Shown one piece after another: positions 26,114 through 32,826 of a DNA stretch of 64,000 nt (positions are counted from its first letter, which is position 1; each line of letters begins with the position of its first letter). The notes below the pieces were generated by a model. That model made no database searches. It saw nothing but the letters and a program-made list of their open reading frames with translations, and was not told where the DNA came from. The DNA is taken from assembly GCF_016742955.1 (NCBI RefSeq), contig NZ_JABBYC010000005.1, forward strand, positions 112,166-176,165, written 5' to 3'. Source of the stretch: Myceligenerans indicum. GTDB taxonomy: Bacteria; Actinomycetota; Actinomycetes; Actinomycetales; Cellulomonadaceae. The position numbers were made by a program, and so were the translations under genes.

Positions 26114-27748
26114 GTGCGATGGGAAGGCCAAGAACTCACCACCGACGACGGCGCGCTGCCGGGACTCGAACTCCCGGCACTGCGTACCGCCGGGCTGTTG
26201 CGTACCGTCCGCAGCCCGGAGTTCGACGGCGTCACGTTCCACGAAGTGATCGCCAGGAGTGCGCTGTCGAAGGTTCCCGCCGCGTCGCAGATGCCGTTCC
26301 GCTGGACCGTCAACCCCTACCGCGGGTGCAGCCATGCGTGCACCTACTGCCTGGACCCCGCCACCCCGGTCCTGCTCGGCGAGGGCGCATGGCGCGCCGT
26401 CGGCGACCTGGTGCCGGGCGATCGCGTGATCGGCACGCTGCCGGATGCCGGGCGCCGGGTGCTGGTGGAGACCGACGTCCGGGACGTGTGGCGCACGCGC
26501 AAGCGGGCGTACCGCATCACGACGGCGGACGGCACCACGCTGGTGGCGAGCGGGGACCACAGGTTCCTGACGGGCGACGGGTGGCGGTACGTGGCTCCCG
26601 GAGGCTCGGGCGTCCCGCGCGACGCCGCACCGCGCGCGGTCCTGCGGCCGGGTGACGGCCTGGTCGAGGCGGGGCCGAAGCCCGCTGACCCGACCGCCGG
26701 CGCCGGACGCGGCGCGGATGTCGTGGGACGCCTCGTGCGAACCTCGCCGGGCCGAGCCGTCGTGGCGGTGGAGGATCTCGGGCAGGAGCGTGAGCTGGTC
26801 GACATCAGCACGGGCACCGGCGACTTCGTCGCGAACGGCGTGATCAGCCACAACTGCTACGCGCGTGGCACGCACACCTACCTCGACCTGGACTCCGGGT
26901 CGGACTTCGACTCGCAGGTGGTCGTCAAGGTCAACGTGGACGAGGTGCTGCGCGCCGAGCTGGCGCGGCCGTCCTGGAGGCACGAGCAGGTCGCGCTGGG
27001 CACCAACACCGACCCGTACCAGCGCGCCGAGGGGCGGTACCGGCTCATGCCCGGGATCATCTCGGCCCTGGCGGATTCCGGCACGCCCTTCTCGATCCTC
27101 ACCAAGGGCACGCTGTTGCGCCGCGACCTGCCGCTGCTGGCGGACGCCGCCGAACGGGTCGAGGTCGGGCTGGGCGTCTCCCTCGCCTTCGCCGACGAGG
27201 ACCTGCAGCAGCGAGTCGAACCCGGCACGCCGACCCCGCGGGCCCGTCTCGCTCTCATCCGGGCCGTCCGGGACGCCGGCCTGCCGTGCGGGGTGATGGT
27301 GGCTCCTGTGCTGCCCTGGCTCACGGACTCCCGCGACCACCTCGCGCGCCTGCTCGACGCCGTCGCCGAGGCGGGTGCGACCGGCGCCACCGTGCTTCCG
27401 CTCCATCTGCGCCCGGGTGCCCGGGAGTGGTACCTGGAGTGGCTGGAGCGCGAGTTTCCCCGGTATGCGCCCGGGTATCGTCGCGTCTTCGGCAGCCGCG
27501 CCTACGCCGACCGCCGGTACCAGGAGTGGCTGCGGGCCCGGGCCGAGCCGCTTCTGGCGGAGCGTGGCCTGCGCCGCGCCGGCTTCCGGTTCGACGGCGC
27601 CGACCCGGCTGACGCCAACGGTTCGCCGGGTGACGGTTCGCCGGGTGACGGCGAGGGCTTCTATCCAGAAGGGGCACTGCCCGCCTCGGCGGGGTCACCA
27701 CCCGGCGGTTCGTGCCCGCCCGGCCGTGGCCAGGACGTGCTGTTCTAG
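26114..27748 (+). CDS. Rv2578c-family radical SAM protein interrupted by an intein
   Basis: SPL-like radical SAM protein predicted to use a [4Fe-4S] cluster and S-adenosylmethionine; the substrate is unknown, and its SOS box suggests DNA damage. N-terminal VRWEGQEL and NPYRGCSHACTYC fit the Rv2578c family. The CX3CX2C cluster motif is split: the first two cysteines lie in the N-extein and the third is regenerated after splicing of a 169-aa intein (26348-26854). The downstream extein has KVNVDEVLRAELARPSWR, LGTNTDPYQRAEG and GVMVAPVLPWLTDS. I chose GTG 26114, not ATG 26096, because the SOS box and promoter cover the latter. The C-terminus has a repeated GSPGDG. The host protein without intein is about 375 aa. 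Confidence 0.9.
   Translation: MRWEGQELTTDDGALPGLELPALRTAGLLRTVRSPEFDGVTFHEVIARSALSKVPAASQMPFRWTVNPYRGCSHACTYCLDPATPVLLGEGAWRAVGDLVPGDRVIGTLPDAGRRVLVETDVRDVWRTRKRAYRITTADGTTLVASGDHRFLTGDGWRYVAPGGSGVPRDAAPRAVLRPGDGLVEAGPKPADPTAGAGRGADVVGRLVRTSPGRAVVAVEDLGQERELVDISTGTGDFVANGVISHNCYARGTHTYLDLDSGSDFDSQVVVKVNVDEVLRAELARPSWRHEQVALGTNTDPYQRAEGRYRLMPGIISALADSGTPFSILTKGTLLRRDLPLLADAAERVEVGLGVSLAFADEDLQQRVEPGTPTPRARLALIRAVRDAGLPCGVMVAPVLPWLTDSRDHLARLLDAVAEAGATGATVLPLHLRPGAREWYLEWLEREFPRYAPGYRRVFGSRAYADRRYQEWLRARAEPLLAERGLRRAGFRFDGADPADANGSPGDGSPGDGEGFYPEGALPASAGSPPGGSCPPGRGQDVLF
26348..26854 (+). other. Mini-intein within the radical SAM gene
   Basis: Block A starts with the nucleophile Cys and reads CLDPATPVLLGEGAWR; block B is LVASGDHRFLTGDGW with the catalytic His; blocks F/G are ELVDISTGTGDFVANGVISHN, ending in His-Asn followed by the +1 Cys of the extein. 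At 169 aa there is no room for a homing endonuclease, so it is a splicing-only mini-intein. Removing it joins CTY to CYARGTH and restores the third cluster cysteine. Confidence 0.93.
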
Positions 27749-27753
27749 TCACT

Positions 27754-27798
27754 GCGTCCCTGGTTCGTGCGTCCCTGGTTCGTGCGTCTCTGGTTCGT
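27754..27798 (+). repeat. Three 15-bp tandem repeats
   Basis: GCGTCCCTGGTTCGT twice exactly and a third time with one change (27784-27798), between the converging stops of the radical SAM and DoxX-like genes. Function unknown; probably a small variable-number repeat. Confidence 0.85.
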
Positions 27799-27838
27799 GC
27801 GCCGTGGTCGATCGCCCGGCCTGGCGGCGGCACGGCTT

Positions 27839-28198
27839 TCACACGAGGAACGACCACCACAGCACGGCCGCGCAGATCCCGAACATCGCCACCGCACCCG
27901 CGAAGAAGACCCCGACGTTGCGGGTCCTGAGGTGGACCGTGATCGCCAGGGCGAAGTAGACGACGAGCGCTACCGTGGTCGCGGTCCCGAGGCCGGGCAG
28001 CCAGATCCCGGCGACCAGGCCGGTGGCTGCGGCAGTCTTGATCCAGGGGAGTACCCACCACCAGCGTTCCGGGAAGTCCACGCCGCGCAGGCACTGCCTG
28101 ACCGGCCAGTCCACCGGTTTGATGCAGATCGCGGCGTCCAGGGCCTGCACGAGGGCCAGGAGGGCCACGGGCCAGACAGGATGGGGGAGCAGATCCAT
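27839..28198 (-). CDS. DoxX-like family membrane protein
   Basis: Small integral membrane protein (119 aa) with four predicted helices: VWPVALLALVQALDAAI, WVLPWIKTAAATGLVAGIWL, TATTVALVVYFALAITVHL and VGVFFAGAVAMFGICAAVLWWSF. The pattern matches DoxX-like proteins, whose biochemical role is mostly unknown. The ATG is preceded by a textbook promoter on the reverse strand. It is monocistronic. Confidence 0.75.
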   Translation of the reverse strand: MDLLPHPVWPVALLALVQALDAAICIKPVDWPVRQCLRGVDFPERWWWVLPWIKTAAATGLVAGIWLPGLGTATTVALVVYFALAITVHLRTRNVGVFFAGAVAMFGICAAVLWWSFLV

Positions 28199-28204
28199 GT
28201 GCCG

Positions 28205-28233
28205 ACGCTACGCAAGGCTTTCACCAGGGGCAA
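28205..28233 (-). promoter_or_regulatory. Leaderless promoter of the DoxX-like gene
   Basis: Reverse strand TTGCCC (28233-28228), 17-nt spacer, TAGCGT (28210-28205), then 6 nt to the ATG at 28198. The mRNA would start at or next to the A of the ATG. Confidence 0.7.
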
Positions 28234-28341
28234 TGTCCTGTGAGCCAGTCGACAGCGGTGCCCCGAGGCGCCCCTGGAGGTGGCGGCGGGACCGGCACCC
28301 GGACCTGACCGCACCGTGGCCGGGTGCGCGACCGAACAAGC

Positions 28342-28359
28342 TAACTGACTTGTCAGTTA
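28342..28359. promoter_or_regulatory. TetR-type operator palindrome
   Basis: TAACTGACTTGTCAGTTA is a perfect 18-bp palindrome (8-bp arms) in the 261-nt gap between the divergent DoxX-like and GH16 genes, 15 bp upstream of a TTGACG -35. The form is typical of TetR-family operators. The regulator gene is not adjacent, and the sequence differs from the operator at the window's own TetR gene. Confidence 0.75.
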
Positions 28360-28374
28360 ATTTCTGGATCAGTC

Positions 28375-28427
28375 TTGACGCCCCCCGCTCACGTCCGTCA
28401 GAGTGGCGCGTGAGAGAGCGCTCTCTC
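28375..28427 (+). promoter_or_regulatory. GH16 promoter with LacI-type operator
   Basis: -35 TTGACG (28375-28380), 18-nt spacer, -10 CAGAGT (28399-28404), then the perfect 16-bp palindrome GAGAGAGCGCTCTCTC at 28412-28427, at or just after the predicted transcription start. The GAGCGCTC core is that of CebR-like LacI repressors that control glucan genes in actinobacteria. Two LacI genes lie just downstream. Confidence 0.75.
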
Positions 28428-28459
28428 CGTACTCACTCCGACGTTCGAAGGAGCACGTC

Positions 28460-30145
28460 ATGCAGCGAACATCTCGTCTGCTCGCGGCCGCTGCGGCGGC
28501 CGCGGCCCTCATCACGGGGGCGATCACTGTGACACCCGCACTGGCAGCGGCCGAACCGCTCTCCCAGGGGCGTCCGGTGACCACGTCCAGCACGGAGTTC
28601 GACTGGAGCACAGGGGACAACGCGGTCGACGGAGACCCGGGAACCCGATGGTCCAGCGAGTGGTCCGACGGCCAGTGGATCAGCGTCGACCTCGGTAGCG
28701 TCCAGGAGATCGACGGCATCACGCTCGACTGGGAGGCCGCGTACGCGTCGGGCTACCTGATCGAGGTGTCCGACGACGGGTCCGGCTGGTCCCCGCTCTA
28801 CTCGACCAGCGACTCGACCGGTGGGGACGAGACCCTCGCGGTGACCGGCTCCGGCCGGTTCGTGCGGCTCACGGTCACCGAGCGTGCCACCGCGTACGGC
28901 GTCTCCCTGTGGGAGTTCCAGGTGTTCGGACCGGGAGGCGTCACGCCCCCGGACCCGTCCGAGGCGTCCCTGCTGTCCTACGGCAGAACCGGTGCGGCCT
29001 CGTCCCAGCAGAACGACGGCAACTGCTGGGAGTGCTCGCCGGACAAGGCCTTCGACCTCGATCCGGCCAGCCGCTGGGCGTCCAGCCCGGAGACCGGCTG
29101 GACGGACGACGGCTGGATCTCCGTCGACCTCGGCGCGTCGGCGCACGTCACCTCCGTGGTCCTGCAGTGGGACCCGGCCTACGCCACGTCGTACAGCCTC
29201 GACGTGTCCGACGACGGCGAGGCCTGGACCACCGTCTACTCGACCACCACGGGTGCCGGCTTCAAGGAGACGATCCCGCTCGACGCGGACGGGCGGCACG
29301 TGCGCGTGCACATGACCGCTCGCAGCGGCGCGTACGGCTACTCGCTCTGGGAGTTCCAGGTGTACGGCACCGGCGGCGCTCCGCTGACCCCGCCGAGCGA
29401 GCCCGCGGATCCCGACTTCGCCGATCTCGACCTCGTGTGGAGCGACGACTTCGACGGCGCGGCGGGGACCCCGGCCGACTCCTCGAAGTGGACGATCGAC
29501 CCCGGCCTGCCCGCGAACAACGAGCAGCAGTACTACACGCCGGAGGGCAACGGGTTCCACGACGGCCAGGGTCACTTCGTCATCGAGGCGCGTCGGGAGG
29601 CATACCAGGGACGGGAGTTCACCTCCCACCGGATGAACACTTCGAACCGGTTCCACGCGCAGTACGGACGCTTCGAGGCGCGCGTCAAGGTTCCCGAGGG
29701 CCGTGGGCTGTGGCCCGCGTTCTGGATGATGGGTGCCGACTTCCTGGACGGCCGCCCGTGGCCGTACAACGGTGAGGTGGACGTCATGGAGTTCATCGGC
29801 CAGGACCCCGACCAGGCGTACTCCACGCTGCACGCCCCGGCGTACAACGGTGCCGGCGGCTACGGCAGCGGCTACGGGCTGCCCGACGGCTCGAACCTGT
29901 CCGACGACTTCCACACCTACGCCGCGGAGTGGGACAGCCAGGGGATCCGCTACTTCCTCGACGACCAGGAGGTCTTCTACGCCGACAGGGCGACCGTGGA
30001 GTCCACCAGGGGCCCGTGGATCTACGACCACGAGTTCTACATGATCCTCAACCTCGCGGTGGGCGGAGACTGGCCAGGTCCGCCCGACGCCACCACACCG
30101 TTCCCGTCGCGCTACGTGATCGACTACGTCCACGTCTACCAGTAG
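28460..30145 (+). CDS. Secreted GH16 beta-glucanase with two CBM32 (discoidin) domains
   Basis: Extracellular endo-beta-1,3(4)-glucanase-type enzyme (561 aa). A signal peptide (residues 1 to about 30) is followed by two F5/8 type C domains (about 32-155 and 165-300; hallmarks AVDGDPGTRWSSEW and AFDLDPASRWASS, each ending SLWEFQV(F/Y)G), and then a GH16 domain (about 312-561). The GH16 signature E-x-D-x-x-E is GEVDVMEF with Glu439, Asp441 and Glu444. ATG 28460 has GAAGGAG 5 nt upstream. Polymer adhesion through the CBMs and a LacI operator at the promoter fit sugar-induced expression. The substrate (laminarin-like or fungal beta-glucan) is inferred from family and neighbours. Confidence 0.93.
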   Translation: MQRTSRLLAAAAAAAALITGAITVTPALAAAEPLSQGRPVTTSSTEFDWSTGDNAVDGDPGTRWSSEWSDGQWISVDLGSVQEIDGITLDWEAAYASGYLIEVSDDGSGWSPLYSTSDSTGGDETLAVTGSGRFVRLTVTERATAYGVSLWEFQVFGPGGVTPPDPSEASLLSYGRTGAASSQQNDGNCWECSPDKAFDLDPASRWASSPETGWTDDGWISVDLGASAHVTSVVLQWDPAYATSYSLDVSDDGEAWTTVYSTTTGAGFKETIPLDADGRHVRVHMTARSGAYGYSLWEFQVYGTGGAPLTPPSEPADPDFADLDLVWSDDFDGAAGTPADSSKWTIDPGLPANNEQQYYTPEGNGFHDGQGHFVIEARREAYQGREFTSHRMNTSNRFHAQYGRFEARVKVPEGRGLWPAFWMMGADFLDGRPWPYNGEVDVMEFIGQDPDQAYSTLHAPAYNGAGGYGSGYGLPDGSNLSDDFHTYAAEWDSQGIRYFLDDQEVFYADRATVESTRGPWIYDHEFYMILNLAVGGDWPGPPDATTPFPSRYVIDYVHVYQ

Positions 30146-30270
30146 CCCGGTCCACCGGTAGCCCGGTCCGCCGGTAGCCCGGTCCGCCGACGGCCGGGTC
30201 CACCGGCGGCCGGGTCCATCGGTAGCCCGGTCCACCAGTGGCCCGGTCCACCGGTGGACCGGTCCACCGG
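30143..30270. repeat. Eight 16-bp tandem repeats starting in the GH16 stop codon
   Basis: Eight contiguous 16-nt units, consensus TAGCCCGGTCCACCGG with changes mainly at positions 1-4, begin exactly at the TAG stop of the GH16 gene. Towards the end the units become self-complementary: 30243-30262 is a perfect 20-bp palindrome (CCGGTCCACC/GGTGGACCGG) and 30261-30276 another of 16 bp. The array can form several alternative hairpins and may act as the terminator. No spacers, so not CRISPR. Confidence 0.9.
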
Positions 30271-30347
30271 TGGACCGCCGGGCGGCCGGTCGCTCGCCGG
30301 CGGCCGGTCGTCGGGCGCGCCGGAGCCGGCCGGAGTGGGCCGGACGG

Positions 30348-30353
30348 TATAAC
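30348..30353 (+). promoter_or_regulatory. Leaderless -10 of the first LacI gene
   Basis: TATAAC lies 6 nt before ATG 30360, just downstream of the 16-bp repeat array; no Shine-Dalgarno. Confidence 0.5.
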
Positions 30354-30359
30354 TGGCGC

Positions 30360-31436
30360 ATGGCGTCAGCAAGTTCCGGCCGGCCCACGCTGGAGGCCGT
30401 CGCGTCCGTGGCGGGGGTGTCGCGGGCGACGGTGTCGCGTGTGATCAACGGCGTTCCGACGGTCGACCCGGCCATCGTCGACGTCGTCCGGCGGGCGGTC
30501 GAGAAGACGGGCTACGTCCCGAACCTCGCCGCGAGGTCCCTCGTGACCCGGCGCTCCGGCTCGGTGGCGCTCGTCGTCTCCGAGCCGCCGGGGCACCGCT
30601 CACCGCTCCCGTTCCTGGAGCGTATCTTCACCGACCCGTACCTCGGCCGGGTGACCGCGGGTGCGCAGGAGGTCCTGCGGCCACGAGACATCCACCTGGC
30701 GATCGTGCCCGCCGACCCGCCCGCCCACGATCAGGTGGTGCGTTACGTCCGCCAGGGGCACGTCGACGGGGTCCTGCTCATCACGTCGAGCGCCGCCGAT
30801 CCGCTCCCGGCCCGCCTGGTGGGGCTGGGGGCGCCGGTCGTGCTGTCCGCGCGCATCGCGGGCGGCGGCATGCCCGACGGCGTACCCGCGGTGGACCTCG
30901 ACCAGGCGGCCGGGGGCAGGCTGGCCGCGGAGCACCTGCTGGCGACGGGGCGCAGGAACCTGGCCGTGGTGACGGGCCCGACGGACGCCCCGTTCATGCG
31001 CGCCCGGCTCGACGCGTTCGCCGCCACGGTGACCGCCGCCGGGCTCGGCAGCCCGGCCGTGGCCGGTGCCGACTTCACCCGCCCCGGTGGCGAGGCCGCG
31101 GCGCGCACGCTGCTGGCGGAAGTGCCCGCCGTGGACGGCATCTTCGCCGGGAACGACCTCATGGCCGACGGCGTCAGCACGGCGTTGCAGGCGGCAGGAC
31201 GCCGCGTGCCCGACGACGTCGCGGTGGTGGGCTTCGACGACTCCAGCGCGGCGGCGCAGGCGCATCCGCCCCTGACCACGATCCGCCAGCCGGTCGCGGC
31301 CATGGCCCGGACCATGGCCGAGCTCCTCCTGGACGGTATCGACGCGCGCGAGGCCGGCGCGGGCGATACCACCGGGCCCGTACGGGACCGTGTGGTGACC
31401 TTCGCTCCGCGACTGGTCGTGCGGGAGTCCGCCTGA
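30360..31436 (+). CDS. LacI family transcriptional regulator (copy 1)
   Basis: Sugar-responsive repressor (358 aa). The N-terminal helix-turn-helix is LEAVASVAGVSRATVSRVINGVPTV, followed by the hinge (VPNLAARSLVTRRSG) and a periplasmic-binding-protein-like core with VDGIFAGNDLMADGV and DVAVVGFDDSSAAA. It lies directly after the GH16 gene whose promoter carries a LacI palindrome, and ends facing the second LacI gene. It is similar to that second regulator throughout the core, pointing to duplication. Confidence 0.92.
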   Translation: MASASSGRPTLEAVASVAGVSRATVSRVINGVPTVDPAIVDVVRRAVEKTGYVPNLAARSLVTRRSGSVALVVSEPPGHRSPLPFLERIFTDPYLGRVTAGAQEVLRPRDIHLAIVPADPPAHDQVVRYVRQGHVDGVLLITSSAADPLPARLVGLGAPVVLSARIAGGGMPDGVPAVDLDQAAGGRLAAEHLLATGRRNLAVVTGPTDAPFMRARLDAFAATVTAAGLGSPAVAGADFTRPGGEAAARTLLAEVPAVDGIFAGNDLMADGVSTALQAAGRRVPDDVAVVGFDDSSAAAQAHPPLTTIRQPVAAMARTMAELLLDGIDAREAGAGDTTGPVRDRVVTFAPRLVVRESA

Positions 31437-31482
31437 CCGGTGTGCCACGGCGCGTGTCGCCTCGCCGGGCGGCGCGTCCGGC

Positions 31483-32523
31483 TCAGCCCGAGTCGCGAGC
31501 GACCAGGACCGGGTCGAAGATCACCGAACGCGGGGGGAGATCCGGGCTCTCGACCCGCTCGACGAGCAGGTCCGCCATCGTCGCGGCCATCTCCTCGGCC
31601 GGCTGGCGGATCGTGGTCAGGTGCGGTCGTGTCTGCGTCACGACGCTGGAGTCGTCGAACCCCACGACGGCGACGTCCTCCGGGACCCGTCGCCCCCGCG
31701 TGCGCAGCACGTGCAGCGCGCCCTGCGCCATGAGGTCGTTCCCGGCGAAGATGCCGTCCACCCCGGGCGTCTCGGCGAGCAGGAGCTCGGTGGCGGCCTC
31801 TCCGCCGGAGAAGGTGAGGTCACCGGCGACGCCGGGCACGTACGCGTGGCCGCGACGCGCTGCCAGGTCCCGGAACCCGTCGGCGCGGTCACGCGCGGCG
31901 GGGACGTCGAGCGGGCCCGAGATCAGTCCCGGTGACCGGCATCCGCGATCGAGCAGGCGCGCGGCGGCCAGGCGCCCGCCGTCGGTGTTGGCGAGGTCGA
32001 CGTAGCTGACCGGGACCGGGCGGGCGGGGCGGGAGAACATCACGACGGGCCGCCCGGCGTCGGCCAGCCGGCCGGGCAGGGTGTCGTCGCCGTGCGTGGA
32101 GACCAGGAGGGTCCCGTCGACGTTCCCGAGGCGCTGGTAGTTCACGATCTGTTCCTCGGCCTCCGGGGTGTCGGCGAACAGGAGGACGGGATGCACGTCG
32201 TGGAGCCGGAGCGAGCGCACGAACCCGCCCACGACCCGGCCGAAGAACGGGTCCGAGAGCAGGCGTGAGGCGTCGGCCTCCTCACCGGGCGCGGCCGCGG
32301 AACCGGACACGACCACGGCGGCCATCCCGGTACGGCGCGTCACCAGTGACCGGGCCGCCCGGTTGGGGACGTAGCCGGTCGCCGCGATCGCGGCGAGAAC
32401 CGTCTCCTGCACCGCCGGGGCGACCTTGCGCTTGCCGTTGACCACACGCGAGACCGTGGCGCGGGAAACTCCCGCGACCCGGGCGACGTCCTCGAGCGTC
32501 ATCTGCCGTGGATCCTCCGTCAC
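31483..32523 (-). CDS. LacI family transcriptional regulator (copy 2)
   Basis: Repressor of 346 aa, related to copy 1. The helix-turn-helix is LEDVARVAGVSRATVSRVVNG with hinge VPNRAARSLVTRR; the core has VDGIFAGNDLMAQGA and DVAVVGFDDSSVV. I chose GTG 32523 because the family domain starts there and a consensus promoter ends 6 nt upstream; the longer upstream frame is non-coding. It is convergent with copy 1 (46 nt apart) and divergent from the secreted glycosidase gene, whose upstream region holds an AGAGCGCTCT palindrome. Confidence 0.92.
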   Translation of the reverse strand: MTEDPRQMTLEDVARVAGVSRATVSRVVNGKRKVAPAVQETVLAAIAATGYVPNRAARSLVTRRTGMAAVVVSGSAAAPGEEADASRLLSDPFFGRVVGGFVRSLRLHDVHPVLLFADTPEAEEQIVNYQRLGNVDGTLLVSTHGDDTLPGRLADAGRPVVMFSRPARPVPVSYVDLANTDGGRLAAARLLDRGCRSPGLISGPLDVPAARDRADGFRDLAARRGHAYVPGVAGDLTFSGGEAATELLLAETPGVDGIFAGNDLMAQGALHVLRTRGRRVPEDVAVVGFDDSSVVTQTRPHLTTIRQPAEEMAATMADLLVERVESPDLPPRSVIFDPVLVARDSG

Positions 32524-32529
32524 GTCTCG

Positions 32530-32558
32530 ACGATAACAGGGTGAGAGCGTTTGCCCAA
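32530..32558 (-). promoter_or_regulatory. LacI copy 2 promoter with operator-like half-site
   Basis: Reverse strand TTGGGC (32558-32553), 17-nt spacer, TATCGT (32535-32530), 6 nt, then the GTG start: a leaderless promoter. The spacer contains ACGCTCTC, half of the GAGAGCGCTCTC operator seen at GH16, so weak autoregulation is plausible. Confidence 0.65.
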
Positions 32559-32723
32559 GTGCCGAACGAGGGTGCGCGTCCGAGCCCGGAGGCTGAATCA
32601 CAAAAAGCATAAAGCGCGTCGTTACATGGCCAAAGGATGGCAAACGATAGTGAGCGTGGAGGCGATCCAGGCCTCGGGGCCCTTGACGTCCGCTCGTCCC
32701 TGAGGTCACACTCGGCATCGGTA

Positions 32724-32733
32724 AGAGCGCTCT
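32724..32733. promoter_or_regulatory. LacI-type operator upstream of the CBM32 glycosidase
   Basis: AGAGCGCTCT, a perfect 10-bp palindrome in the context TAAGAGCGCTCTCCCA, shares the GAGCGCTC core with the GH16 operator. It is the main element in the 303-nt gap 32524-32826, which also holds the LacI promoter and an AT-rich stretch (about 32597-32651) with TTACAT-18-GATAGT as a weak promoter candidate. Confidence 0.65.
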
Positions 32734-32826
32734 CCCACCTGTCCGGCCATGTGGTGACGGCCGGGCGACGGCTCAACGACGAACCACGAACCCCGCGTAC
32801 CGCGGGACCGAGGAGACGGAGCAACC

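Noticed and set aside
26348..26854. Homing endonuclease inside the intein
   Set aside because: The 169 aa are filled by splicing blocks; no LAGLIDADG or HNH motif is seen.
30143..30270. CRISPR-like array
   Set aside because: Units are contiguous 16-mers without spacers and no cas genes are nearby; it is a simple tandem repeat.
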